50,485 nt of DNA from Gammaproteobacteria bacterium (GTDB lineage: Bacteria > Pseudomonadota > Gammaproteobacteria > UBA6429 > Thiohalophilaceae), in NCBI GenBank assembly GCA_026196045.1, contig JAPHRJ010000021.1, forward strand, positions 1-50,485, given 5' to 3'. The notes under the pieces were generated by a model, which was not told where the DNA came from, ran no database searches, and saw only the letters and a list, made by a program, of their open reading frames with translations. Below, one piece after another: positions 6,437-14,492 of this stretch. The number at the start of each line of letters is the position of its first letter. Within the stretch, counting starts at the first letter, position 1. The translations under genes were made by a program, and so were the position numbers.

Positions 6437-7588
6437 CTATTCGGCGGGAATAAACTTTACCTGATTATCCATGACCTTCATAAACAGCTTGCCATCAAGA
6501 ATATCCAGCAAGGTGTCGCCAGCAATATGCTTGCGCCAGCCCTGTAGTACCGGCAGTTCACGCTCACCCATCGCCATTTTTTCCAGCTCCTTGCGGTTAC
6601 TGATGATTGCTGGGCTGATGCCATGTTGTTTGCACTGCATACGCAGGGAAGCCATCAGAATATCGGTCATACATTCCTGGTTCAGTGTGGCTTTTTTGAA
6701 CTTGATTTCGGGCCACTGATCTTTAGGCAGGTTTTTACCTTTTTCAATTTCTTCTAATAAGGCATCACCGTCGTGCTTGATAGTCTGTGGTGTTAATCCA
6801 CGTATTTTTTCCAGCTCGGCGGGTTTAGTGGGAGCAATACGGGCAAGGGTTGTAATTACATCATCCGCTATGATCCATTTGCGTGGACGGTCGCGTTTGA
6901 GAGCCTGTTGTTCACGCCAGCCAGCCAGTTGTTTGACGACGGCCAGTTGCACACCTTTAAGCCGGTTATGACCGCTTACTTTTTTCCAGACTACTTCCGG
7001 GTGTAATTCATAAAGTGAGGGATTTTCCAGTTCAACAAAATCATCATCGAGCCAGTTGAGTCGATCCTGCTCTTTCAGGGAATTAATAATAATAGGATAG
7101 AGCTGGAGTAAATAACGAACATCATCGGCCGCATATCTTAACTGGGCTTCATCAAGCGGACGTCGGCTCCAGTCAGTTCGTGACTGGCCTTTGTCGAGTT
7201 CTACATTCAGTAATGCATTGACCAGATTGGCATAACCAATTTGATCTGACTGACCTAACAGGGTTGCGGCAATCTGGCTATCAAAAATCGGGCCGGGGAT
7301 GCTGCCGCGCATATCGAAGAAGATTTCCAGATCCTGACGGGCGGCGTGGAATATTTTGATAATGTTGCGGTCATAGAGCACATCCATCAGAGCATCAATG
7401 TTATCCAGTTTAATTGGATCAACGCAGGCAATGATGTCTCCTGTCGCTATTTGAATCAGGCACAGATGAGCGGAGTAGGTTTTCTCGCGTATAAACTCTG
7501 TATCCAGCGCAATATAGGGTGCGGCTTTTAATTGCTGACAAAGTTCAGAGAGTGCGGAGTCGGTATCAATATAAAGAGTGCTTTGCAT
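6437..7588 (-). CDS. rnd: Ribonuclease D
   Basis: A 383-residue 3'-5' exoribonuclease involved in tRNA 3' end maturation. The N-terminal DEDDy exonuclease domain shows YIALDTEFIREKTY (exo I, Asp-x-Glu), a central FDSQIAATLLG region (exo II) and YAADDVRYLLQLY (exo III, Tyr-x3-Asp). An HRDC domain follows at about 210-290 (LAGWREQQALKRDRPRKWIIADD...IARIAPTKPAELEKIRG). Length equals that of the E. coli enzyme (375). The C-terminal part after HRDC (FKKATLNQECMTDILMASLRMQCKQ) is also family-like. It diverges from a membrane-protein gene at 7671 with an 82-base shared promoter region. Confidence 0.93.
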   Translation of the reverse strand: MQSTLYIDTDSALSELCQQLKAAPYIALDTEFIREKTYSAHLCLIQIATGDIIACVDPIKLDNIDALMDVLYDRNIIKIFHAARQDLEIFFDMRGSIPGPIFDSQIAATLLGQSDQIGYANLVNALLNVELDKGQSRTDWSRRPLDEAQLRYAADDVRYLLQLYPIIINSLKEQDRLNWLDDDFVELENPSLYELHPEVVWKKVSGHNRLKGVQLAVVKQLAGWREQQALKRDRPRKWIIADDVITTLARIAPTKPAELEKIRGLTPQTIKHDGDALLEEIEKGKNLPKDQWPEIKFKKATLNQECMTDILMASLRMQCKQHGISPAIISNRKELEKMAMGERELPVLQGWRKHIAGDTLLDILDGKLFMKVMDNQVKFIPAE

Positions 7589-7670
7589 GATGAATAAGGT
7601 TCTATGTTATGCTTGAGCCTCGATTATGCACCAGTTAGCTATAACAATAAAATCATTCAACTGAAATACC

Positions 7671-8186
7671 ATGCGTTCATTACTTTTATTGTGCTGGCAG
7701 ATTTGCCTGTTTAAAAAAGGCCCGCAGGATGTTCCCGCGGTGACTAGCCTGTTATGGCTGGTTCTGATACCTGCTCTGGTGCTGAATATCTTTTCCGTTA
7801 ATCTCAGTAATAGTGCCTATGAGAGCATTAACAGTACGCTCGCTGTTCTGACCTATAGCGGTAGTCTGGCGGTATTAACGGCTCTGTTATTACAAATGCT
7901 GGGTTATCGCCAACGGGTGATACAAACCCTGATTGCCATGTTTGGTAGTGGCATCATTCTGACGCTCGTATCCTTACCGGTGATATTTATGTTGCGGGGA
8001 AATATGGATGCGCCCGGTATCTGGGGAACGCTATTACTGGCTCTGGAAATCTGGCACCTGTTTATTCTGGCTCATATACTGCGCCATGCGCTTTCGATTT
8101 CATTGCTACTGGGTTTAATGATGTCTTTTGGTTATTTGTTGCTGGGTGTTCAGATTGCTGCATTATTTCTTAATCAGGTGAGCTAA
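7671..8186 (+). CDS. Integral membrane protein, unknown function
   Basis: A 171-residue protein with about five hydrophobic helices (residues 25-45, 58-80, 86-110, 118-138 and 142-165). The opening CWQICLFKKGPQDVPAV has the look of Yip1-like or conserved membrane proteins that accompany mpl in related bacteria, but no motif settles the family. It lies directly upstream of mpl, separated by a 113-base segment with a repeat hairpin. There is no clear Shine-Dalgarno. Function not assignable. Confidence 0.6.
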   Translation: MRSLLLLCWQICLFKKGPQDVPAVTSLLWLVLIPALVLNIFSVNLSNSAYESINSTLAVLTYSGSLAVLTALLLQMLGYRQRVIQTLIAMFGSGIILTLVSLPVIFMLRGNMDAPGIWGTLLLALEIWHLFILAHILRHALSISLLLGLMMSFGYLLLGVQIAALFLNQVS

Positions 8187-8189
8187 ACA

Positions 8190-8290
8190 GATGTCCTTAA
8201 TGACTAACCGCCTTCAAACTTCCAGTTCGTGGAGAACCCTTCGACAAGCTCAGGGCGAAGGGTCTAAACTGGTCCTCTTTTAGGAACATC
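8190..8290. repeat. Nested inverted-repeat element upstream of mpl
   Basis: Three nested inverted pairs share one centre: agatgt/acatct near 8190 and 8285-8290, CCAGTT (8222-8227)/AACTGG (8267-8272) and ACCCTTCG (8236-8243)/CGAAGGGT (8256-8263), with ACAAGCTCAGGG as the loop. The core TTCGACAAGCTCAGGGCGAA resembles a REP-like sequence found dispersed between genes in many proteobacteria (recalled, not searched). Confidence 0.6.
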
Positions 8291-8299
8291 TATTTAGCT

Positions 8300-9679
8300 A
8301 TGCATATTCATATTCTTGGCATTTGTGGAACCTTTATGGGCGGGATCGCTCTACTGGCTCGTGCCCTTGGGCATGAAGTCAGTGGTTCTGATGCGAATGT
8401 GTATCCACCGATGAGTACTCAGCTTGAAGAGCAGGGTATCAAGTTGCAGGAAGGTTATGATCCCGCACATCTTGATCCAGCTCCCGACTGTGTTGTGATT
8501 GGCAATGCCATGTCACGCGGCAATCCAGCGGTTGAATATGTACTGGATAAAGGACTGCCTTATACCTCGGGACCGCAGTGGTTGTCTGAACATGTGTTGC
8601 AGGATCGCTGGGTACTGGCTGTCGCTGGAACCCACGGTAAAACCACGACCGCAAGTATATTGGCCTGGTTACTGGAAGCGAACCAGCTGGCACCGGGATT
8701 TTTAATTGGTGGTGTGCCGGGTAACTTTGGTATTTCAGCCCGTCTGGGTGAGACGCCGTTTTTTGTGGTTGAAGCGGATGAATACGACACGGCCTTTTTT
8801 GATAAACGCTCCAAGTTTATTCATTACCATCCACGTACACTCATTTTAAACAACCTGGAATTTGATCACGCTGATATTTTCCCGGATCTTGATGCGATTA
8901 AATTACAGTTCCAGTATTTATTACGCACCGTGCCGGGACAGGGTTTGATTGTCAGTAATCAGGCTGAAGCCAGTTTAAATGAAGTCCTGCAACGTGGTTG
9001 CTGGACGCCCTGTGAAACCTTCAGTGATGATGGTCAGTGGCAGGCGCGAAATATCAGTGATGATTGCAGTCAGTTCGAAGTGTTATTCGAACAACAGTCA
9101 CAGGCCAGCGTTAACTGGCCTATGATTGGGCGACATAATCGCGATAATGCACTGGCGGCGATTGCGGCGGCACGCCATGTGGGAATTCCGGTGGCCAAAT
9201 CGGCGGAGAGTCTGGCTGATTTCAAGGGAATTAAACGACGCATGGAAGTGCGGGGTGAGGTCAACACGGCAACCTGTTCGCTGACAGTTTATGATGATTT
9301 CGCTCATCACCCGACCGCAATTGAGACAACACTGGATGGCTTACGCCAGCGCGTGGGTTCGGCCCCCATTATTGCGATTCTGGAGCCACGATCTAATACC
9401 ATGCGTATGGGTATACACCAGTCCAGCCTGGGGGAATCACTTCAGGCGGCTGATATGGCATTCATTTTTCAGCCAGAGGGGATCAACTGGGATATGACTG
9501 CTATAGTTGAACAGGCGGGAGATAAAACACGTTTGTTCAGTGGGGTAGATGCCATTATTGAAGCGGTCTGTGCCTTTGCGAAACAGACCTCGGAAACTGA
9601 AGCCCATATACTTGTGATGAGTAATGGTGGTTTCGAAAATATCCATGCCCGTTTACTGGGTGCTTTGCAAAGCCTGTAG
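8300..9679 (+). CDS. mpl: UDP-N-acetylmuramate:L-alanyl-gamma-D-glutamyl-meso-diaminopimelate ligase
   Basis: A 459-residue Mur-ligase-family enzyme that recycles cell-wall tripeptide by joining it, with ATP, to UDP-MurNAc in the cytoplasm. The N terminus (HIHILGICGTFMGGIALLARALGHEVSGSDANVYPPM) with GTFMGG distinguishes Mpl from MurC. The P-loop is AGTHGKTTTASILAW, the central domain has the NNLEFDHADIFPDL stretch, and the C-terminal domain contains DDFAHHPTAIETTL and LEPRSNTMRMG. Length matches the E. coli protein (457). It is followed by ubiX, the order known in many gammaproteobacteria. Recycling links it to the MltB, RlpA and PBP5 genes further along. Confidence 0.95.
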   Translation: MHIHILGICGTFMGGIALLARALGHEVSGSDANVYPPMSTQLEEQGIKLQEGYDPAHLDPAPDCVVIGNAMSRGNPAVEYVLDKGLPYTSGPQWLSEHVLQDRWVLAVAGTHGKTTTASILAWLLEANQLAPGFLIGGVPGNFGISARLGETPFFVVEADEYDTAFFDKRSKFIHYHPRTLILNNLEFDHADIFPDLDAIKLQFQYLLRTVPGQGLIVSNQAEASLNEVLQRGCWTPCETFSDDGQWQARNISDDCSQFEVLFEQQSQASVNWPMIGRHNRDNALAAIAAARHVGIPVAKSAESLADFKGIKRRMEVRGEVNTATCSLTVYDDFAHHPTAIETTLDGLRQRVGSAPIIAILEPRSNTMRMGIHQSSLGESLQAADMAFIFQPEGINWDMTAIVEQAGDKTRLFSGVDAIIEAVCAFAKQTSETEAHILVMSNGGFENIHARLLGALQSL

Positions 9680-9758
9680 TTGTTCCTGTATTAATTCAGG
9701 TATTGATTTAGATTAGCCATCGTTGATAGATTTTAGAAAGTTTAGATAGCCGTTTACT

Positions 9759-10394
9759 ATGCAGCAAGATTCACAAAGTCCGATTATTATTGCCATGACG
9801 GGTGCTTCCGGGGCTGCCTATGGTTTGCGCTTACTGGAATGTGTTCTGGCGGCAGGTAGACCGGTTTATTTTATGGTGTCCAAAGCGGCGCAAATGGTAC
9901 TGGCCACCGAAACCGACCTCGATATTCCAGCCAGGCCGGCCGAAATGGAACGCTGGTTGACTGACTATTATCAGGCAAAAAAAGGTCAGCTGAGCGTCTT
10001 TGGTCGGGAACAGTGGATGGCCCCGGTTGCCAGTGGTTCACATACCGCATCACACATGGTGGTCTGTCCCTGTACTACGGGAACCTTATCGGCCATTGCT
10101 CAGGGCAGCAGCGATAACCTGATTGAACGCGCGGCTGATGTGATGATCAAGGAAAAGCGTGGACTGGTCATGGTCGTACGAGAAACGCCTTTTTCGACTA
10201 TCCATCTGGAAAACATGTTACGCCTTGCTCAGGCGGGCGCAACAATTCTGCCAGCCAACCCCGGTTTTTATCAGCAGCCTGAAAGTATTGATGATCTGGT
10301 TGATTTTGTCGTTGCGCGTATACTGGATCATATTGATGTTTCACATTCACTCCTGCCTCGTTGGGGTAATCATGTCCAAGAGATTCAGAAATAG
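9759..10394 (+). CDS. ubiX: Flavin prenyltransferase UbiX
   Basis: A 211-residue enzyme that adds a dimethylallyl group to FMN, making prenylated FMN for the UbiD decarboxylase in ubiquinone synthesis. Family features: the N-terminal nucleotide-binding stretch MTGASGAAYGLRLLE, the conserved VVCPCTTGTLSAIAQGSSDNLIERAADVMIKEKR, the RETPFSTIHLENMLRLAQAG helix and ILPANPGFYQQP. Length is normal. It follows mpl on the same strand by 79 bases and is 29 bases before the LON-domain gene. The start has a poor Shine-Dalgarno, but the next methionine lies within the conserved core. Confidence 0.94.
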   Translation: MQQDSQSPIIIAMTGASGAAYGLRLLECVLAAGRPVYFMVSKAAQMVLATETDLDIPARPAEMERWLTDYYQAKKGQLSVFGREQWMAPVASGSHTASHMVVCPCTTGTLSAIAQGSSDNLIERAADVMIKEKRGLVMVVRETPFSTIHLENMLRLAQAGATILPANPGFYQQPESIDDLVDFVVARILDHIDVSHSLLPRWGNHVQEIQK

Positions 10395-10423
10395 AGCAGG
10401 GCGATGACGTTAGGGGAACTGTT

Positions 10424-11011
10424 ATGACCATTACTATTCCCCTGTTTCCGTTAAACACGGTTCTTTTCCCGCAGGGTGTATTGCCGCTGCGTATTTTTGA
10501 GCCACGCTATCTCGATATGATCAGTGATTGTCTGAAGAATAATACCGGCATTGGTGTGGTATTGATTCGTGAAGGTAAGGAAGTTGGGGCAGTTGCAAGT
10601 GCTCATGACGTTGGAACTTTAACGGAGATCCATTACTGGCATAAACGAAATGATGGTTTACTGGGTGTGACTTTAAAAGGAACACAACGGTTTCAGATAC
10701 ATTCAACCGAGGTCAGGCCAAACCAGTTACTCATGGCCGAAGTGGAAATCCTGCCAGATATATGTAGTGATGTGGTGCCAGAAAAATTTCAGAATATGAC
10801 GACCTTACTACAGAATATGATCAGCCAGTTAGATCCTCCTTATTCCAATATGACCACCCAGTACGACGATGCGGCCTGGGTGAGTTCCCGTCTGGCCGAG
10901 TTGTTACCTTTGCCCCTGAATATCAAACAGGCGCTATTACTTGAAGAAAATATCAATGAGCGCCTGAGAATTCTTGAAGAACAATTAACCTCTAAAGAAG
11001 CAACCTTATAA
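10424..11011 (+). CDS. LON substrate-binding-domain protein
   Basis: A 195-residue cytoplasmic protein consisting of a stand-alone LON N-terminal domain. It starts with ITIPLFPLNTVLFPQGVLPLRIFEPRYLDMI, the classical opening of this domain, and continues with GIGVVLIREGKEVG and a LLGVTLKGTQRFQI strand. No ATPase or protease part is present. The C-terminal helices (WVSSRLAELLPLPLNIKQALLLEENINERLRILEEQL) complete the fold. Stand-alone LON proteins are widespread and mostly uncharacterised. AGGGGA precedes the ATG by about 6 bases. It is close to ubiX and to the GCS2-type ligase (31 bases), which suggests one transcript. Confidence 0.88.
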   Translation: MTITIPLFPLNTVLFPQGVLPLRIFEPRYLDMISDCLKNNTGIGVVLIREGKEVGAVASAHDVGTLTEIHYWHKRNDGLLGVTLKGTQRFQIHSTEVRPNQLLMAEVEILPDICSDVVPEKFQNMTTLLQNMISQLDPPYSNMTTQYDDAAWVSSRLAELLPLPLNIKQALLLEENINERLRILEEQLTSKEATL

Positions 11012-11042
11012 CCCATATTCTTATTTTAGGTATGGCTCTGCT

Positions 11043-12491
11043 ATGCTTATTTGTATGGGTGAAGAAATAAAAAGCAGTCAATTCTCTGAACAGGATCATG
11101 ACGGCTTCCAGCAACGGCTTGAGGCTGAAACCCAGATTCTAAAACAGTGGTTTGCTGAGGAACGCTTCTCAGCGGTTGCTCCGGTTGCAGGTTTTGAACT
11201 GGAAGCCTGGTTGCTGGAACGTCATGGGCTTAGGCCGGCCTCTGTGAATGAAGTCTTTCTACAAACACTGAATAATCCCTTAGCCTCCCCCGAACTGGCC
11301 TGTTTTAATTTTGAGCTTAATTGCACACCCCGCACCTTATCTGGTCATGTGTTTTCCAGTATGCACAGTGAATTTGCCCGCCTGTGGCAACAGTGCTGGA
11401 AGGCCGCCCATGAAGTAGATGTTGATCTCATGATGATTGGTACCTTACCGACACTGGATAATGAAGATCTGACTCTGGGAAATATGTCCGACATGGCTCG
11501 CTATCGAGCATTGAATCGGGAAGTTGTAAAAGGCCGCAAGGGTAAACCGGTGGTGATGGATATTCCTGGACGGGAACATCTGAAAGTTACCCATCGGGAT
11601 GTGATGCTGGAATCGGCCACCACTTCATTTCAGATCCACATGCAAATGAGTCAGGCACAATCCGTGCGTTTGTTTAATGCCAGTCAGATCCTGTCAGCAC
11701 CACTCGTGGCCTTAACCGCCAACTCGCCATATTTATTTGGCAAAGACCTGTGGGATGAGAGCCGCATCCCTACCTTTGAACAGGCCGTGGCATTAGGTGG
11801 ATTTGAAGATGCGGCCTTTGGTCCTATTCAGCGTGTTACTTTTGGTAGTGGTTATGTGCGAGAGAGTTTACTTGAATGTTTTATGGAAAACCTTGAACAC
11901 TACCCGGGATTGCTACCGGTAGATTTCAATGAGGCACCTGAAAACCTTCATCACTTACGCTTTCATAACGGTACGATCTGGCGTTGGAATCGGCCATTAA
12001 TAGGTTTCGATGAGACAGGGCTACCCCACTTACGCCTGGAACAACGAGTTGTTCCTGCCGGGCCAACACTTTGTGATGCCATTGCTAATGCAGCTTTCTT
12101 TTATGGCGTGGTATACGCGATGGCGACAACTGACGTGCCTGCAGAATCACTGCTCGAATTTGGTCGCGTGAAAGATAATTTTTATCGCTCTGCCCAGCGT
12201 GGGCTATCAGCCAGTATATACTGGCTGGATGGCAAGCAGGTTAATGTGCGAGAGTTATTAAGTGATGTGCTGTTGCCAATGGCATATGACGGATTACAGC
12301 AACTTGGGATTGCAGATACGGATAGCAAAGAATATTTACAGGTGATTCAGGAACGACTTGATTCAGGTATTAATGGTGCCGCATGGCAACGAGCTTATGT
12401 GAAAAAACATGGTCATAATATGTTTGCACTCACACAGGCCTATTTGAAGCGACAGGAAAGTGGTGATCCTGTTCATAGCTGGACGATTTAA
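11043..12491 (+). CDS. Glutamate-cysteine ligase GCS2-family carboxylate-amine ligase
   Basis: A 482-residue protein of the GCS2/YbdK-type glutamate-cysteine ligase family. Evidence: AGFELEAWLLERHG near residue 57 (the acidic Mg-binding motif), FNFELNCTPRTLSG, a SATTSFQIHMQMS stretch, LVALTANSPYLFGKDLWDESR, and a C-terminal RLEQRVVPAGPTLCDAIANAAFFYG block. These enzymes couple ATP hydrolysis to amide bond formation, but the acceptor for YbdK-like members is often unknown, so classical glutathione synthesis is not assured. There are two nearby ATGs (11043 and 11055); neither has a clear Shine-Dalgarno. The next gene starts after 1 base, indicating translational coupling with the M14-type hydrolase. 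Confidence 0.82.
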   Translation: MLICMGEEIKSSQFSEQDHDGFQQRLEAETQILKQWFAEERFSAVAPVAGFELEAWLLERHGLRPASVNEVFLQTLNNPLASPELACFNFELNCTPRTLSGHVFSSMHSEFARLWQQCWKAAHEVDVDLMMIGTLPTLDNEDLTLGNMSDMARYRALNREVVKGRKGKPVVMDIPGREHLKVTHRDVMLESATTSFQIHMQMSQAQSVRLFNASQILSAPLVALTANSPYLFGKDLWDESRIPTFEQAVALGGFEDAAFGPIQRVTFGSGYVRESLLECFMENLEHYPGLLPVDFNEAPENLHHLRFHNGTIWRWNRPLIGFDETGLPHLRLEQRVVPAGPTLCDAIANAAFFYGVVYAMATTDVPAESLLEFGRVKDNFYRSAQRGLSASIYWLDGKQVNVRELLSDVLLPMAYDGLQQLGIADTDSKEYLQVIQERLDSGINGAAWQRAYVKKHGHNMFALTQAYLKRQESGDPVHSWTI

Positions 12492-12492
12492 G

Positions 12493-13491
12493 ATGTTAAC
12501 GGTTTACAATACTTTACCCGACAAACTGTTAGAAGCTGATGCCAGTCAACTCCATGAGATCCTGCCGGGACCCAGTCTGATTAAACTGGAAGGACGGGGG
12601 GATGAGGTGTTGTTTGTCTCGGTGTTGTTGCATGGCAATGAAACTACGGGATGGGAGGCGGTACGGACCTTATTATCCCATTATGAACAGCAGACATTAC
12701 CTCGACCCCTTTACCTGTTTATTGGAAATGTTGCTGCAGCGGCGCAGGGACGGCGTTGTTTGCCTGGGCAACCGGATTACAACCGGATCTGGAAAGCCGA
12801 TGATGATTTGCCAGAACATCAGATGGTGCATGAAATATACCGTGAGTTAGATGCGGTTGATCTGTTTGCGGCGATTGATGTCCATAACAATACCGGCAAG
12901 AACCCACACTATGCTTGTGTTAATAAGCTGGATGAACGCTTTTTACATATCGCACGTTTGTTTAGTCGCATAGTGGTGTATTTTATTCGCCCGGATACGG
13001 TATTAAGTATGGCGATGGCCTCACGTTGTCCTTCGGTCACCGTGGAATGTGGCTTGCCCGGTGAAGCAAAAGGTGTGACTCATGTGCTGGAATTTCTTGA
13101 TGCCTGCCTACATTTGACTGATTTTCCTGAAAATGCCCTGCCCAGACAGGATCTGGATTTGTTTCATACCGTGGCCACGGTAAAAGTTGCCGATCATGCC
13201 CAGGTGGGTGTTGCGGATAATTCTGCCTTTTCATTATTGCCGGACATGGATAAATTGAATTTCCATGAAATTCCGGCAGGTAGCCTGTTTGGCTGGAGCA
13301 AAAATGGTGGTTCGTTGCCACTACAGGCCTGGGATGAACAGGGGCAGGAAATTGGAGCACGTTATTTTGACCTGCATGATGGGGAGCTGATAACCCGGAT
13401 ACCTTTTATGCCTTCGATGCTTACCCTGGATCTGGAAATTATTAAACAGGACTGCTTATGTTATTTAATGGAACGCCTGTCCCTGAATTAA
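12493..13491 (+). CDS. M14-family succinylglutamate desuccinylase/aspartoacylase-like hydrolase
   Basis: I take the ATG at 12493 (MLTVYNTLPDKLLEADASQ), which begins 1 base after the preceding stop. A longer frame from 12460 would overlap the ligase gene by 32 bases. The 333-residue product has the zinc-binding H-x-x-E pattern of the aspartoacylase/AstE branch of M14 (VSVLLHGNETTGWEAVR), a DVHNNTGKNPHYACVNKLDE segment with the third zinc His, and VECGLPGE with the catalytic-region Glu. These enzymes cut amide bonds of N-acyl amino acids or related compounds. Pairing with an amide-forming ligase suggests a linked pathway whose substrate cannot be read from the sequence. Confidence 0.83.
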   Translation: MLTVYNTLPDKLLEADASQLHEILPGPSLIKLEGRGDEVLFVSVLLHGNETTGWEAVRTLLSHYEQQTLPRPLYLFIGNVAAAAQGRRCLPGQPDYNRIWKADDDLPEHQMVHEIYRELDAVDLFAAIDVHNNTGKNPHYACVNKLDERFLHIARLFSRIVVYFIRPDTVLSMAMASRCPSVTVECGLPGEAKGVTHVLEFLDACLHLTDFPENALPRQDLDLFHTVATVKVADHAQVGVADNSAFSLLPDMDKLNFHEIPAGSLFGWSKNGGSLPLQAWDEQGQEIGARYFDLHDGELITRIPFMPSMLTLDLEIIKQDCLCYLMERLSLN

Positions 13492-13620
13492 GCCGGGATG
13501 ATACCGACAATTTTTACCATTTAGTCCACAAAATGATCATGCAAACTTGATACACCGGGGTAGGTTGTTATAATCATTAAAGTTTTTAATAAAAACGCCT
13601 GAATATGGAGTGTAACAAGA

Positions 13621-14463
13621 ATGCGATTTATACAAGCCCTGATTTGTTCCACTTTTTTGCTGCAGATGGGAAGTGCCTGTGCACAGGTCGATGAGCTCGC
13701 CACCGTTCTGCAACAGGCCGACACGCAGGCAAAAGCCGGTCAACTGGATCAGGCCATTCGTACTTATAACAATCTAATCTCACAACATCCTTCTCAACCT
13801 GAAATTTATAATAACCTGGCGGTGTTACTGGCCAAGCAGGGAAAGCTGGATGCGGCTCGGGAAACCCTTGAAAAAGCCATGCGCCAGAATCCGGTTTATG
13901 CCACGGTTTATGACAACCTCAGTGCTGTGTATGTGGAAATGGCTCGCGGTTCTTATGCCAAAGCACTACAACTGGGAATGGCTCCTCGTGAAGTGGCGCT
14001 AAAATCAGTAGACGTCAATCCAGTTGTAACTAAACCAGTAACTGTCGCCAGTGCCAAACAAACTAAAGCCGGTGTTGTTGAACGTAATGTTAGTAGTGAA
14101 CAGGCTAAGGCAGAAAAACCTCTGGACTTTGACAGTATCAAAATGACGTTGCATGGCTGGGCTAGTGCCTGGTCGGCACAGGAAGTCGATCTCTATCTGT
14201 CTTTTTATGCCGCCGATTTTAAACCCGGAAAAAACCTGCAACGTCATGCATGGGCCAAACAACGTCGAGTACGTCTGAAAAAACCTGAATGGGTGAAAGT
14301 GACGCTAGACAATATTCAGATCGAAGCTATTGAACAAGATCGTATTAGTGCTCGGTTTATTCAGGAATATCAGTCAAATAGTTATAATGACATTACCCAC
14401 AAAGAAGTTCAGTTGCAGTCCTCTCCGGATGGCTGGCGTATTCTGGCTGAGACGGCGCTATAA
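13621..14463 (+). CDS. TPR protein with C-terminal NTF2-like (Cds6-type) domain
   Basis: A 280-residue secreted protein. A signal peptide (MRFIQALICSTFLLQMGSACAQ) may be processed by signal peptidase I. TPR units follow at about 30-110 (AGQLDQAIRTYNNLISQHPSQPEIYNNLAVLLAKQGKLDAARETLEKAMRQNP). A Lys/Val-rich linker leads to a C-terminal NTF2-like domain at about 172-280 (LHGWASAWSAQEVDLYLSFYAADFKP...WAKQRRVRLKKPEWVKV). The same C-terminal domain ends the next gene product, so the two are sister proteins. GGAG lies about 10 bases before the ATG. Likely a periplasmic partner of the following L,D-transpeptidase; this is inference from adjacency. Confidence 0.8.
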   Translation: MRFIQALICSTFLLQMGSACAQVDELATVLQQADTQAKAGQLDQAIRTYNNLISQHPSQPEIYNNLAVLLAKQGKLDAARETLEKAMRQNPVYATVYDNLSAVYVEMARGSYAKALQLGMAPREVALKSVDVNPVVTKPVTVASAKQTKAGVVERNVSSEQAKAEKPLDFDSIKMTLHGWASAWSAQEVDLYLSFYAADFKPGKNLQRHAWAKQRRVRLKKPEWVKVTLDNIQIEAIEQDRISARFIQEYQSNSYNDITHKEVQLQSSPDGWRILAETAL

Positions 14464-14492
14464 CTATTAGCAGGCTAATCACTCGGTACAGT

